This document shows positions 6,487-11,976 of a DNA stretch of 11,976 nt, in pieces. The DNA comes from an uncultured Erysipelotrichaceae bacterium. GTDB taxonomy: Bacteria > Bacillota_I > Bacilli_A > RF39 > UBA660. Position 1 is the first letter of the stretch, and every line of letters begins with the position of its first letter. Position numbers and translations under genes: made by a program. The notes beneath the pieces are model-generated. The model saw only the letters and a list, made by a program, of their open reading frames with translations, ran no database searches and had not been told where the DNA came from. The DNA lies in assembly GCA_902766875.1 (NCBI GenBank), contig CACXFI010000057.1, positions 1 to 11,976 on the forward strand, in the 5' to 3' direction.

Positions 6487-7941
6487 GTGGTGGTAAATAT
6501 GCAGTACAAAAAAAATCAAAAAGATTTATTTACTAATATCAAAATTCATAAAAAAATAGTAAGTATAATAGTATTATCACTAATATTATTATTTGTATTT
6601 AAAGCTTTTTTTGTACCAACTCTAAATATAACTAGTCCAGTAATCACTGAATTAAATGAAGAATATATACCAACATATGAATCATCCAATTTTTTTCATG
6701 ACTATACAAACAAAGTAAAAGTAAAAAGCAAAGTAAATACTAATAAAGAAGGAAATTATGAAGTAACATATACTTTAAACTATTTAATATTTAACATAAA
6801 GAAAAAACAAATAGTAAGTGTTCAATATCATGGTATACCAGAACTAACTTTAGTAGGTGATGAGAATTTAAGTGTATGTCCTGGTAAAAAATATGAAGAA
6901 CCAGGCTATACAGCTTATGATAAAGAATATGGAGATATAACAGATAAAGTAAAAGTATATACTAATGATAATACTATCATATATGTGGTAAAAACTAGAA
7001 ATAGTAAAGAAGTAACAAAAACAAGAACTTATAAATATGAAGATATAACACCACCTACTATAACTTTAAAGGGAGATAAAGAAATAACTCTAACCATAGG
7101 TAATACATATAATGAACCAGGATATACTGTAGATGATAATTGTGATACAGACTTATCTAATAAAGTATCGATAACAGGCTCAGTAGATACAAATAAAATA
7201 GGAACTTATATTATAAACTATACAGTAATAGACTCTAGTAATAATAAGACTACTATATCAAGAAAAATAAATGTAATAGGAAAGAGAATAACATATACTC
7301 CATCTACAGGCAATAATATATATTTAACATTTGATGATGGCCCTAGTAGTAGTATTACACCTCAAATATTAAATATTTTAAAAGAAGAACAAGTACCCGC
7401 CACATTCTTTGTAATAAATCATAGTGACTCTTTAAATTATTTATTGGTAAGAGAAGCTAATGAAGGTCATACAGTAGCTCTCCACAGCTATACCCATAAT
7501 TATGCCAAAATATATACAAGTGATGAAGCCTTCCTAAATGATTTAAAACTTATACATGACAAAGTATATAATGTAACAGGTATAGATAGTAAAGTAACTA
7601 GATTCCCAGGTGGAAGTTCAAATACAGTAAGTTTAAAATATAATAAAGGAATTATGACTAGATTATCACAAAAATTACCAGAATTAGGATATAACTATTT
7701 TGATTGGAATGTTGATTCAAGCGATGCTGGAAATGCCAAAAACAAGTATGATGTCTATAATAATGTAACAAATAATTTAAGTTATGGCAGAAATAATGTG
7801 GTCTTAATGCATGATTATGAGAATAATTATAAAACATTAGAAGCTCTAAGGGATATAATAAAATATGGTAAAGAAAATGGTTATACATTTAAAAAATTAG
7901 ATGTTAATACCTATCCTTCGAGACATACTGTAAATAATTAA
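6487..7941 (+). CDS. Membrane-anchored polysaccharide deacetylase (NodB) with Ig-like domains
   Basis: A 484-residue extracytoplasmic enzyme, probably a peptidoglycan GlcNAc (or other cell-wall polymer) deacetylase. A basic N-terminus precedes one membrane segment (24-43) with no evident cleavage site, so it is likely a signal anchor. Outside are beta-sandwich repeats: a degenerate one (about 45-115) and two DUF5011/HYR-like ones (about 118-186 and 189-266), each with EEPGYTAYD or NEPGYTVDD. The NodB domain runs from about 277. Motif 1 is TFDDGP (281-286; D283 base, D284 metal), motif 2 HSYTH (H333, H337), motif 3 RFPGG (372-376), motif 4 DWNVDSSD (from 406) and motif 5 VLMHD (439-443). All are intact, so it should be active. 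The start is uncertain: GTG 6487 or GTG 6490 fits the GGAGG at 6477-6481, while ATG 6499 would use GGTGG. It stands alone with its own promoter. Confidence 0.93.
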   Translation: MVVNMQYKKNQKDLFTNIKIHKKIVSIIVLSLILLFVFKAFFVPTLNITSPVITELNEEYIPTYESSNFFHDYTNKVKVKSKVNTNKEGNYEVTYTLNYLIFNIKKKQIVSVQYHGIPELTLVGDENLSVCPGKKYEEPGYTAYDKEYGDITDKVKVYTNDNTIIYVVKTRNSKEVTKTRTYKYEDITPPTITLKGDKEITLTIGNTYNEPGYTVDDNCDTDLSNKVSITGSVDTNKIGTYIINYTVIDSSNNKTTISRKINVIGKRITYTPSTGNNIYLTFDDGPSSSITPQILNILKEEQVPATFFVINHSDSLNYLLVREANEGHTVALHSYTHNYAKIYTSDEAFLNDLKLIHDKVYNVTGIDSKVTRFPGGSSNTVSLKYNKGIMTRLSQKLPELGYNYFDWNVDSSDAGNAKNKYDVYNNVTNNLSYGRNNVVLMHDYENNYKTLEALRDIIKYGKENGYTFKKLDVNTYPSRHTVNN

Positions 7942-7963
7942 CATAAAAATTATTTAAAAAACC

Positions 7964-7996
7964 AACAAATTTGTTTACAAATTCATAAATTTATGA
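7964..7996. repeat. Overlapping palindromes across the tRNA-Lys promoter
   Basis: Three perfect inverted repeats adjoin or overlap: AACAAATTTGTT (7964-7975), AATTTGT/ACAAATT around TT (7968-7983) and TCATAAATTTATGA (7983-7996). The first two cover the -35 box and the last exactly fills the spacer up to the -10. Such symmetry could be a repressor or activator site; AT-rich composition makes chance occurrence possible. Confidence 0.45.
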
Positions 7997-8002
7997 TATA
8001 TT
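7974..8002 (+). promoter_or_regulatory. Promoter of tRNA-Lys
   Basis: TTTACA (7974-7979), a 17-nt spacer and TATATT (7997-8002), with TGA directly before the -10 forming an extended -10. Transcription would start near 8009, about 12 nt before the mature tRNA. It begins 32 nt after the NodB stop, with no clear terminator between. Confidence 0.75.
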
Positions 8003-8020
8003 TAAACACGTAGTTGCTGT

Positions 8021-8096
8021 GTCTCCTTAGCTCAGTTGGTAGAGCAACTGACTCTTAATCAGTGGGTCTAGGGTTCGAATCCCTAAGGGGACACCA
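8021..8096 (+). tRNA. tRNA-Lys (anticodon CTT)
   Basis: A 76-nt cloverleaf with encoded CCA. The acceptor stem is GTCTCCT (8021-8027) with AGGGGAC (8086-8092), one G-U pair, discriminator A8093 and CCA 8094-8096. The anticodon stem ACTGA/TCAGT encloses CTCTTAA with anticodon CTT at 8054-8056, decoding AAG. The T-loop TTCGAAT is standard. U36-A37 makes it a t6A substrate. In so AT-rich a genome a Lys(TTT) gene is expected elsewhere. Confidence 0.96.
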
Positions 8097-8114
8097 TTTA
8101 TTTTTAAAAAAGTA

Positions 8115-8143
8115 TTGTAACTAATTATTTTATATGATATAAT
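8115..8143 (+). promoter_or_regulatory. Promoter of the tRNA-Ile/tRNA-Glu unit
   Basis: TTGTAA (8115-8120), a 17-nt spacer and TATAAT (8138-8143) preceded by TGA form a strong extended -10 promoter. Transcription would start near 8150, at a short GCAATTGC palindrome (8150-8157), about 20 nt before tRNA-Ile. tRNA-Lys lies upstream with its own promoter and no strong hairpin between, so read-through is possible. Confidence 0.78.
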
Positions 8144-8170
8144 ACTTAAGCAATTGCGGTTTTACAAAAT

Positions 8171-8247
<77 letters not shown>

Positions 8248-8258
8248 TTTTGTTTAAT

Positions 8259-8335
8259 GGCCAGTTGGTGAAGCGGCTTAACACACTGCCCTTTCACGGC
8301 AGCATTCACGGGTCCGAATCCCGTACTGGTCACCA
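8259..8335 (+). tRNA. tRNA-Glu (anticodon TTC)
   Basis: A 77-nt cloverleaf with encoded CCA, 11 nt after tRNA-Ile. The acceptor stem is GGCCAGT (8259-8265) with ACTGGTC (8325-8331), discriminator A8332 and CCA 8333-8335. The anticodon stem CTGCC/GGCAG encloses CTTTCAC with TTC at 8293-8295, decoding GAA/GAG. The T stem ACGGG/CCCGT is perfect, but the loop is TCCGAAT: base 8314 is C where nearly every elongator tRNA has T55. Confidence 0.95.
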
Positions 8336-8343
8336 ATTTAAAA

Positions 8344-8368
8344 TTTAGATCCTTAAGGATCTTTTTTT
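8344..8368 (+). terminator. Terminator of the tRNA cluster
   Basis: AGATCC (8347-8352), loop TTAA and GGATCT (8357-8362) are followed by seven T residues (8362-8368). It is a classic intrinsic terminator 11 nt after tRNA-Glu, insulating the thrS promoter. Confidence 0.85.
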
Positions 8369-8378
8369 ATATAAAATA

Positions 8379-8407
8379 TTGACATAATAACAAATATATA
8401 CTATATT
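8379..8407 (+). promoter_or_regulatory. Promoter of the T-box/thrS operon
   Basis: A perfect TTGACA (8379-8384), a 17-nt spacer and TATATT (8402-8407). Transcription would start near 8414, just before the T-box leader. Confidence 0.85.
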
Positions 8408-8423
8408 AAATATGTATTAATTA

Positions 8424-8622
8424 TTAAATACTTTGATGAGGACACGATTATTAAACATATTTTAAAGAGAATTATCGGTTGGTGTAAGATAATAAATATC
8501 TTAATAATTACTACCTCTAAGTTGAACTCGAAAGAGAATTCCGGATAGTATCCGTTATTAAAATTAAGTATCAATAAGGATGGTACCGTGTCAAAGACAC
8601 TCCTTTATGGGGTGTCTTTTTA
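8424..8622 (+). promoter_or_regulatory. T-box riboswitch, threonine-type
   Basis: An mRNA leader that senses uncharged tRNA by pairing with its anticodon and 3' end, and allows transcription when charging is low. Visible landmarks: stem I base with GATGAGGA (8435-8442), distal AGAGAA and GGTTGGTG (8478-8485), a returning strand pairing TAATAATT (8502-8509) with 8446-8453 and CCTC (8514-8517) with GAGG (8438-8441). The specifier bulge holds ACT (8510-8512) followed by A; ACC (8513-8515) is next, and both encode Thr. The T-box consensus AAGGATGGTACCGTG is at 8576-8590. Its UGGU (8581-8584) can pair with the ACCA end of tRNA-Thr. The terminator hairpin follows at 8593. The downstream synthetase is ThrS, which agrees with the specifier. 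Confidence 0.93.
8593..8622 (+). terminator. Regulated terminator of the T-box
   Basis: AAAGACACTCC (8593-8603) pairs with GGGGTGTCTTT (8609-8619) around TTTAT, followed by T residues. It competes with the antiterminator formed by the T-box sequence (8576-8590) and the 5' arm of this hairpin. Confidence 0.88.
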
Positions 8623-8642
8623 TATTTATATAAGGAGGTTTC

Positions 8643-8813
8643 ATGAATAACATAGTAAATATAAAGATAGTTTTATCCAAATTAAAATATTCTGATTTAA
8701 TAAAATACTACGAAAAAAATAATCTCTGTAGAGAAGAATTATCAGCTAGAGCTAAAACATTAATGAGAAAACTCAATAGAAGGCAAAAAATAACAATAGA
8801 TAACAATAAATAG
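8643..8813 (+). CDS. Small uncharacterised basic protein (56 aa) between T-box and thrS
   Basis: An ATG at 8643 with a near-perfect AAGGAGG site (8632-8638) opens 56 codons to TAG 8811-8813; thrS starts 14 nt later. The product begins MNNIVNIKIVLSKLKYSDL and ends in a basic stretch (SARAKTLMRKLNRRQK, then TIDNNK). It looks helical and positively charged, with one Cys (C29), no membrane segment and no resemblance to the missing TGS domain of ThrS that I can see. It has a better ribosome binding site than thrS itself and shares its T-box control, so it would be made when threonyl-tRNA is scarce. It may be a nucleic-acid- or ribosome-binding small protein, or a translated leader that couples translation into thrS. 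I do not recognise the family. Confidence 0.7.
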   Translation: MNNIVNIKIVLSKLKYSDLIKYYEKNNLCREELSARAKTLMRKLNRRQKITIDNNK

Positions 8814-8827
8814 AAAGGAATGATTTT

Positions 8828-10582
8828 ATGATAAATATCAAAGAAAATAATGAATTAAATACCCTAAATCATAGTTGTGCACACTTACTAGCTCATGCTA
8901 TTAAACATTTATATCCAGAAGCTAAATTTTGGGTGGGCCCAGTAGTAGAAGAAGGATTCTATTATGATATAGATTTAGGTGATAAAAGTATTAGTGAGGA
9001 AGATTTCCCTATTATCGAAAAAGAAATGAAAAAAATATCTAAATCAGATAAATTAATAAAAAGAATAGAATTATCAAAAGAAGAAGCTTTAGACATGTTT
9101 AAAAATGATCCATACAAAGTAGATTTAATAAATAATATGGAAGAAGGTACTATAATAACAGCTTATAAACAAGATGATTTTATAGATCTTTGTAGAGGAC
9201 CACATATGCCAACTACTAAATCAATGAAATATTTTAAATTATTAAAAATAGCAGGAGCTTATTGGAAAGGTGATTCTAATAATAAAGTATTACAAAGAAT
9301 TTATGGAATATGCTTTAATAATGAAGAAGATTTAAATAATCATCTTAAAGAATTAGAAGAAGCTAAAGAAAGAGATCATAGAAAAATAGGTAAAGACTTA
9401 GGAATATTTCTAATAGATGATTTAGTAGGTAAAGGCTTACCTATGTACCTACCTAATGGATTTATACTTTGGAATACTCTAGAAAACTATATAAGAGATA
9501 AAGAAATAAAAAGAGGCTATAAACATGTTCTAACCCCACCATTAGGTAATGTCGAATTATATAAAACATCAGGACATTGGGATCACTATAAAGATGACAT
9601 GTTTCCCGCTATGGAACTAGATGATGAATCATTTGTATTAAGACCAATGAATTGTCCTCATCATATGGTAATCTATGGAAATGAATTACATTCATATAGA
9701 GATCTACCCCTACGTATAGCAGAAATAGCCAGAGATGCTAGATATGAATCATCAGGTTCACTAAAAGGAATCGAAAGAGTACGTACTTTCTGTCAAAACG
9801 ATTCACACATCTTTTGTACACCTGAACAAATAGAAGAAGAATTCAAAGGAGTAGTAGACTTAATTTTAGAAGTATATAAAGAATTAAATATAACAGATTT
9901 TAGATTCGAATTATCTCTAAGAGATCCAGAAGATAAAGTAAAATACTTCCAAGATGATGAAATGTGGGATAAAGCCGAAAACAAATTAAGGCAAGTACTA
10001 ACAGACATAGGCATCGATTATGTTGAAAAAATAGGGGAAGCCGCCTTCTATGGACCAAAATTAGACGTTCAAGTAAAACCAGCTGTCGGAAATGAATTTT
10101 CGCTTTCAACTTGCCAATTAGATTTCTGCTTACCTATGAAATTTGATTTAAAATACATCGATAAAGATGGTTCTAAAAAAACACCAGTAGTTATTCATAG
10201 AGCAATTCTTGGATCCCTTGATAGAACTATAGCTTACTATCTAGAACAAACAAAAGGTAATTTACCAACTTGGCTTTCTCCGGTTCAAGTAAATATAATC
10301 CCAGTAAATAATGAGTATCACCTAGATTACTCTAAAGAAATAAAAGAATTATTAGAAGAAAATAATATAAGAGTAGAATTAGATAGCAGTGATGAAAAAT
10401 TAAGCTATAAAATGAGATTATCACAAACAAGAAAGATACCATATACACTTATTCTAGGTAATAAAGAAAGAGACAATAATGAAATAAGCTATAGAATTCA
10501 TGGTGAAGAAAAAACAACAACTTTATCTAAAGAGAAGTTTATCTCTTATATAAAAGATATAATAAATAATAAAAAGAATTAA
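8828..10582 (+). CDS. thrS: Threonyl-tRNA synthetase lacking the TGS domain
   Basis: A class IIa synthetase that charges tRNA-Thr and edits Ser-tRNA-Thr. It has 584 residues against about 640 usually. The ATG at 8828 has AAAGGA (8814-8819) 8 nt upstream. The usual N-terminal TGS domain (about 60 residues) is absent: the protein opens straight into the editing domain. The editing site is intact, with HSCAH (H15, H19) and CRGPH (C122, H126). The catalytic domain (about 190-480) has the zinc ligands C276 (RPMNCPHH), H327 (NDSHIF) and H457 (VVIHRA), plus motif 2 around ERVRTFCQND and motif 3 at ILGSLDRTIAYYLE. The anticodon-binding domain spans about 485-580. Expression is under the threonine T-box, behind the 56-residue ORF. 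An all-AT-rich hairpin after the stop may end the transcript. Confidence 0.98.
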   Translation: MINIKENNELNTLNHSCAHLLAHAIKHLYPEAKFWVGPVVEEGFYYDIDLGDKSISEEDFPIIEKEMKKISKSDKLIKRIELSKEEALDMFKNDPYKVDLINNMEEGTIITAYKQDDFIDLCRGPHMPTTKSMKYFKLLKIAGAYWKGDSNNKVLQRIYGICFNNEEDLNNHLKELEEAKERDHRKIGKDLGIFLIDDLVGKGLPMYLPNGFILWNTLENYIRDKEIKRGYKHVLTPPLGNVELYKTSGHWDHYKDDMFPAMELDDESFVLRPMNCPHHMVIYGNELHSYRDLPLRIAEIARDARYESSGSLKGIERVRTFCQNDSHIFCTPEQIEEEFKGVVDLILEVYKELNITDFRFELSLRDPEDKVKYFQDDEMWDKAENKLRQVLTDIGIDYVEKIGEAAFYGPKLDVQVKPAVGNEFSLSTCQLDFCLPMKFDLKYIDKDGSKKTPVVIHRAILGSLDRTIAYYLEQTKGNLPTWLSPVQVNIIPVNNEYHLDYSKEIKELLEENNIRVELDSSDEKLSYKMRLSQTRKIPYTLILGNKERDNNEISYRIHGEEKTTTLSKEKFISYIKDIINNKKN

Positions 10583-10617
10583 ATTAGTTAATTATCTATC
10601 TATTTTAATTCTTTTTT
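10571..10617 (+). terminator. Possible AT-rich terminator of thrS
   Basis: AAAAAGAATTAAA (10571-10583) is perfectly complementary to TTTAATTCTTTTT (10604-10616), 13 bp with a 20-nt loop, overlapping the thrS stop codon and ending in T residues (10612-10617). Only one G-C pair is present, so termination is probably weak. Confidence 0.5.
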
Positions 10618-10625
10618 GCTATAAT
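10617..10625 (+). promoter_or_regulatory. Extended -10 promoter of the CCA-enzyme gene
   Basis: TGC plus TATAAT (10617-10625), the same arrangement as before the NodB gene, with a poor -35 (TATCTA, 10597-10602). Transcription would start near 10632, so the leader before ATG 10642 would be only about 10 nt and begin at the AGGTGGG ribosome binding site. Confidence 0.55.
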
Positions 10626-10641
10626 TAAATAGGTGGGATAT

Positions 10642-11727
10642 ATGAAAGAAAAAGGTTTAGAAGTACTAAAATTATTAGAATCTAAAGGCTATAAATCATA
10701 TATAGTAGGAGGTTATGTAAGAGATTATTTACTAGGTACTGAATCTTCTGATATAGACATCTCAACAGAAGCAACCCCTAAAGAATTATTAGAAATATTT
10801 GATGAAATAACTTCAAATAATGACAAATATGGTTCAGTAAGTATAATATATAAAAATAATAAATATGACATAACCACATTTAGGAAAGAAATAAAATATG
10901 AATCAAATAGAACCCCAGTTAAAATAAAATATATAAAAGATGTAAAAAAAGATTTATTAAGAAGAGACTTCACCATTAATACTTTTTGTATAGATAGTAG
11001 TGGAGAAGTATTAGATATACTAAACATAAGAAAAGATTTAGATAATAAAATAATAAAAACAGTAGGAAACCCTAGATATAGATTAAAAGAAGACTCCTTA
11101 AGAATACTAAGAGCTATCCGTTTCGCTACAATTTTAAATTTTAATATTGATAAAAAAACCAAATATTATATAACTAAATATGCTTATCTCTTAAAAAAAT
11201 TATCTTATAATAGAAAAAAAGAAGAATTAAATAAAATATTTACATCACCTAATAAAGAAGTAGGAAGAAGCCTAATTATAGAATTAAAATTGGATAAATC
11301 ATTAAATTTAATAAACTTAAAAGATATTGTTATGTGCGATGATTTAATAGGAATATGGGCTCAATTAGATACCAATAATACTTATCCACTAACCAAAATA
11401 GAAACTAATCATATTAAAAAAATAAAAGAATTATTATCAAAAGATCTAGATAAGTATAATATTTATAAATATGGTCTATATATATCTACAGTAGTAGCCC
11501 AAATAAAAAAAATAGATATAACTAAAATAAACGAAATATATGGTAATTTACCAATAAAATCTAAAGAAGAAATAGAAATTAATGGAAACGATATATTAAA
11601 ATTAATCAGCAAAGAAAGAATACCCCAAATAAAAGAAATATTAAATGATATTGAATATCAAATAATAGAAAATAAACTTATTAATAATAAAGAAGAATTA
11701 ATTAATTATATTAAAACAAAATGTTAA
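10642..11727 (+). CDS. cca: CCA-adding enzyme (tRNA nucleotidyltransferase, class II)
   Basis: Adds or repairs the 3' CCA of tRNAs, using CTP and ATP without a template, in the cytoplasm. It has 361 residues, somewhat shorter than the roughly 400 of Bacillus enzymes, and no HD domain. ATG 10642 is preferred: AGGTGGG (10631-10637) lies 4 nt upstream, and the in-frame GTG at 10633 is inside that site. The head domain has GGYVRDYLLG (23-32), catalytic D37 and D39 (SDIDIST), RRDFTIN (107-113) and the nucleotide-selecting EDxxR helix (RLKEDSLRILRAIRFA, from 147). The body and tail are helical; the end (GNDILKL, then IPQIKEILNDIEYQII) resembles the tail of Bacillus CCA enzymes. Poly(A) polymerase is a related alternative, but in Bacillota this is normally the CCA enzyme. 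All four tRNA genes here already encode CCA, so its role is probably repair. Confidence 0.93.
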   Translation: MKEKGLEVLKLLESKGYKSYIVGGYVRDYLLGTESSDIDISTEATPKELLEIFDEITSNNDKYGSVSIIYKNNKYDITTFRKEIKYESNRTPVKIKYIKDVKKDLLRRDFTINTFCIDSSGEVLDILNIRKDLDNKIIKTVGNPRYRLKEDSLRILRAIRFATILNFNIDKKTKYYITKYAYLLKKLSYNRKKEELNKIFTSPNKEVGRSLIIELKLDKSLNLINLKDIVMCDDLIGIWAQLDTNNTYPLTKIETNHIKKIKELLSKDLDKYNIYKYGLYISTVVAQIKKIDITKINEIYGNLPIKSKEEIEINGNDILKLISKERIPQIKEILNDIEYQIIENKLINNKEELINYIKTKC

Positions 11728-11739
11728 AGAGGTGAAAAT

Positions 11740-11976
11740 ATGAAGAAAAAAATAAAAATAATCCTAATAATAATACTAGTATTAATTATATTTTTATTTT
11801 TAGTAGCCTTACCAACTATATTAAATAGTAATTATTATAAAAATACAATAAGCTTATTAGAAACAAAAACAGATAATAAAATAACATACTTAAATGAATA
11901 TAATAATTATTATATAATAAAAACAAAAGAAAATATAATTGTCTATGATAAAAAATATCAAGAAATATATAGAGAA
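11740..11976 (+). CDS. Membrane-anchored protein, N-terminal part (3' end outside window)
   Basis: The ATG at 11740 has GAGGTG (11729-11734) 5 nt upstream and lies 12 nt after the cca stop, so it is probably in the cca operon. The 79 codons present encode a Lys-rich start (MKKKIK), one strongly hydrophobic segment (about 7-24) and then an outside part rich in Asn, Tyr and Lys with alternating strands (ITYLNEYNNYYIIKT, then IIVYDKKYQEIY). This suggests a signal anchor with an extracellular beta domain. YpmB/DUF5590-like proteins have this layout, but the match is too weak to assign. The protein runs off the window edge. Confidence 0.75.
   Translation, partial: MKKKIKIILIIILVLIIFLFLVALPTILNSNYYKNTISLLETKTDNKITYLNEYNNYYIIKTKENIIVYDKKYQEIYRE

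Noticed and set aside
8643..8813. The small ORF as a detached TGS domain of ThrS.
   Set aside because: It lacks the strand-rich TGS pattern and conserved start (a V-x-I-T-x-P-D-G type motif) and ends in a basic helical stretch.
10633..10644. Longer starts at in-frame GTG codons for the cca (10633), valS (3081), HD (2333) and 1257-697 (GTG 1266) genes.
   Set aside because: In each case the GTG is part of the AGGTG/GGTGG/GGGAGTG ribosome binding site of the start a few bases downstream.

Overview
The window is a very AT-rich stretch of bacterial chromosome. It looks like a low-GC Gram-positive (Bacillota/Bacilli), possibly one of the uncultured, small-genome gut lineages related to Erysipelotrichia or the Mollicutes. 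The evidence is a T-box riboswitch on thrS, Bacillus-like tRNAs with encoded CCA, strong GGAGG/AGGTG ribosome binding sites, consensus sigma-A promoters, a membrane-anchored NodB peptidoglycan deacetylase (so a cell wall is present) and overwhelming use of A/T-ending codons. UGA does not code for Trp here: ValS alone has more than 20 Trp codons, all TGG. The Mycoplasma-type code is therefore unlikely. The assignment to a lineage is inference.

Layout. (1) 1-513: C-terminal half of TsaD, the t6A37 enzyme. (2) 539-699: tRNA-Asn with its own consensus promoter and a terminator that also serves the convergent genes. (3) 697-2199, minus strand: two uncharacterised genes in the same reading frame, separated by the only UGA stop in the window, with their own promoter. 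(4) 2259-6364: a tightly packed plus-strand operon of an HD-domain protein, valS, a zinc-ribbon/TM2 membrane protein and a DUF2752 membrane protein (gaps of 1 and 15 nt, then a TAATG overlap). (5) 6457-7941: a monocistronic membrane-anchored Ig-like/NodB polysaccharide deacetylase. (6) 7974-8368: tRNA-Lys(CTT), tRNA-Ile(GAT) and tRNA-Glu(TTC), driven by two promoters and closed by a terminator. (7) 8379-10617: consensus promoter, threonine T-box, a 56-codon ORF and a TGS-less threonyl-tRNA synthetase. (8) 10617-11976: CCA-adding enzyme and the start of a membrane-anchored protein cut by the window edge.

Functionally the region is dominated by tRNA biology: four tRNA genes, two synthetases (Val, Thr), t6A modification (TsaD) and 3'-end repair (CCA enzyme). 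The Asn, Lys and Ile tRNAs here all decode ANN codons and are natural t6A substrates. Two cell-envelope modules (TM2-DUF2752 and NodB) are interspersed. Most of it is housekeeping. The less explained parts are the minus-strand gene pair, the small ORF under T-box control, the HD protein coupled to valS, and unusual T-arm bases in two tRNAs. I see no transposase, integrase, CRISPR array or phage gene.
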